From: Colimorpha_A sp045540115
GTDB taxonomy: Bacteria > Bacillota > Clostridia > Oscillospirales > CAG-272
Direction: 5' to 3'
NCBI GenBank assembly: GCA_045540115.1
Contig: JAZQGR010000010.1
Location: forward strand, 1 to 5,729
DNA length: 5,729 nt
Both the position numbers and the translations under genes were made by a program. The notes under the pieces are model-generated. The model was given only the letters and a program-made list of their open reading frames with translations. It did no database searches and was not told the DNA's origin. Positions 5,442 through 5,729 of the stretch are shown piece after piece (the stretch's first letter is position 1; the number at the start of each line of letters is the position of its first letter).

Positions 5442-5729
5442 ATGAAGAAAATGTTACTCAGCTTACTTTTGACCTTTACAACGCTTTCGACAATCGGATG
5501 CGGCGGCGGTGGCTCCGATCCCAAGAAGCCCTCGGATCCTGAAGTTGATCCTGAGTTTAAGTATAAACACGTTGTCGTGGTAGGCGTCGACGGAGCAGGC
5601 GCATATTTCAAGAACGCCGAGACTCCTCGCCTCGATGAAATATTTGCAAACGGCGCCATTACCTATAATATGATTACCTCGACGCCCTCCATCAGCGGAC
5701 AGTGCTGGGGAAGTCTTCTGCACGGCGTA
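5442..5729 (+). CDS. Lipoprotein with an alkaline-phosphatase-superfamily N-terminus (phosphodiesterase or sulfatase type, 3' truncated)
   Basis: The first 96 codons are present and the gene continues past the window end. AAAGGGG at 5428-5434, 7 bases before the ATG, supports the start. The signal peptide ends in TIG before Cys20, followed by a Gly/Pro/Asp tether to about residue 38. The mature part begins with KHVVVVGVDGAG (42-53), a first beta strand ending in an Asp (D50) placed like the first metal ligand of the alkaline phosphatase superfamily. ETPRLDEIFANGA (60-72) matches the 'TP-x-L-x-x-L-x-x-x-G' helix common to type I phosphodiesterases, nucleotide pyrophosphatases and sulfatases. 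TPSISGQCWGSLLHG (81-95) occupies the nucleophile region, and S85 aligns by position with the catalytic Thr/Ser. A sulfatase CxPxR signature is not visible here. It likely hydrolyses a phosphate, phosphodiester or sulfate ester outside the cell; which of these cannot be decided from the N-terminus alone. Confidence 0.72.
   Translation, partial: MKKMLLSLLLTFTTLSTIGCGGGGSDPKKPSDPEVDPEFKYKHVVVVGVDGAGAYFKNAETPRLDEIFANGAITYNMITSTPSISGQCWGSLLHGV

Larger units (their letters stand above)
473..5729 (+). other. Probable operon of four lipoprotein genes
   Basis: The four genes share a strand, are 38, 47 and 42 bases apart (measured to the preferred starts), have individual ribosome binding sites and no + strand terminator between them. 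Every product starts with a lipoprotein signal peptide. The set combines two glycosidase-like enzymes, a solute-binding protein and an ester hydrolase. The promoter was not found with confidence; a T-run terminator at 441-447 sits directly before the first gene. Confidence 0.7.

Noticed and set aside
1..5729. tRNA, rRNA, CRISPR arrays, transposases or attachment sites
   Set aside because: Nothing resembling these was seen; almost the entire window is occupied by the five + strand genes.

Overview
The window looks like part of a low-to-mid GC Gram-positive anaerobe, most likely a gut-type member of the Clostridia. The evidence is strong AAGGAG-type ribosome binding sites, a C-terminal Gram-positive surface-anchor-like tail on the first gene, and four successive proteins starting with lipoprotein signal peptides. 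Everything supported is on the + strand. The species cannot be named from the sequence.

Layout: (1) positions 1-328 hold the 3' end of a surface protein with a Gly/Asn/Glu repeat linker and a C-terminal sorting-like tail (NPDTSD, hydrophobic helix, KKRR). (2) Positions 329-472 are a short intergenic region with a small hairpin and then a strong intrinsic terminator (407-447), which ends only 25 bases before the next start codon. (3) Positions 473-2050 and 2089-3879 encode two tandem paralogous lipoproteins of the GH123/DUF4091 glycoside-hydrolase-like family. (4) Positions 3927-5399 encode a lipoprotein resembling the substrate-binding component of an ABC importer. (5) Positions 5442-5729 hold the 5' end of a fourth lipoprotein, whose N-terminus resembles the alkaline-phosphatase superfamily (phosphodiesterase/nucleotide pyrophosphatase or sulfatase type). 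It runs off the window.

The four lipoprotein genes are separated by about 38 to 47 bases, each has its own ribosome binding site, and no + strand terminator lies between them, so they probably form one operon. The inferred picture is an outer-face degradation and capture set: two related glycosidase-like enzymes, a solute-binding protein and a phospho- or sulfo-ester hydrolase, all tethered to the membrane. The substrate is not shown by the sequence. Characterised GH123 enzymes release beta-linked N-acetylgalactosamine, so a GalNAc-containing host or bacterial glycan is a reasonable guess only.

The most notable signal is the tandem pair. Their 488-residue shared part aligns without gaps. By hand count the first 328 residues are about 62% identical and the last 160 about 92%, which suggests gene conversion or very uneven constraint. 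The downstream copy also has a Thr-rich tether 71 residues longer than that of the upstream copy.
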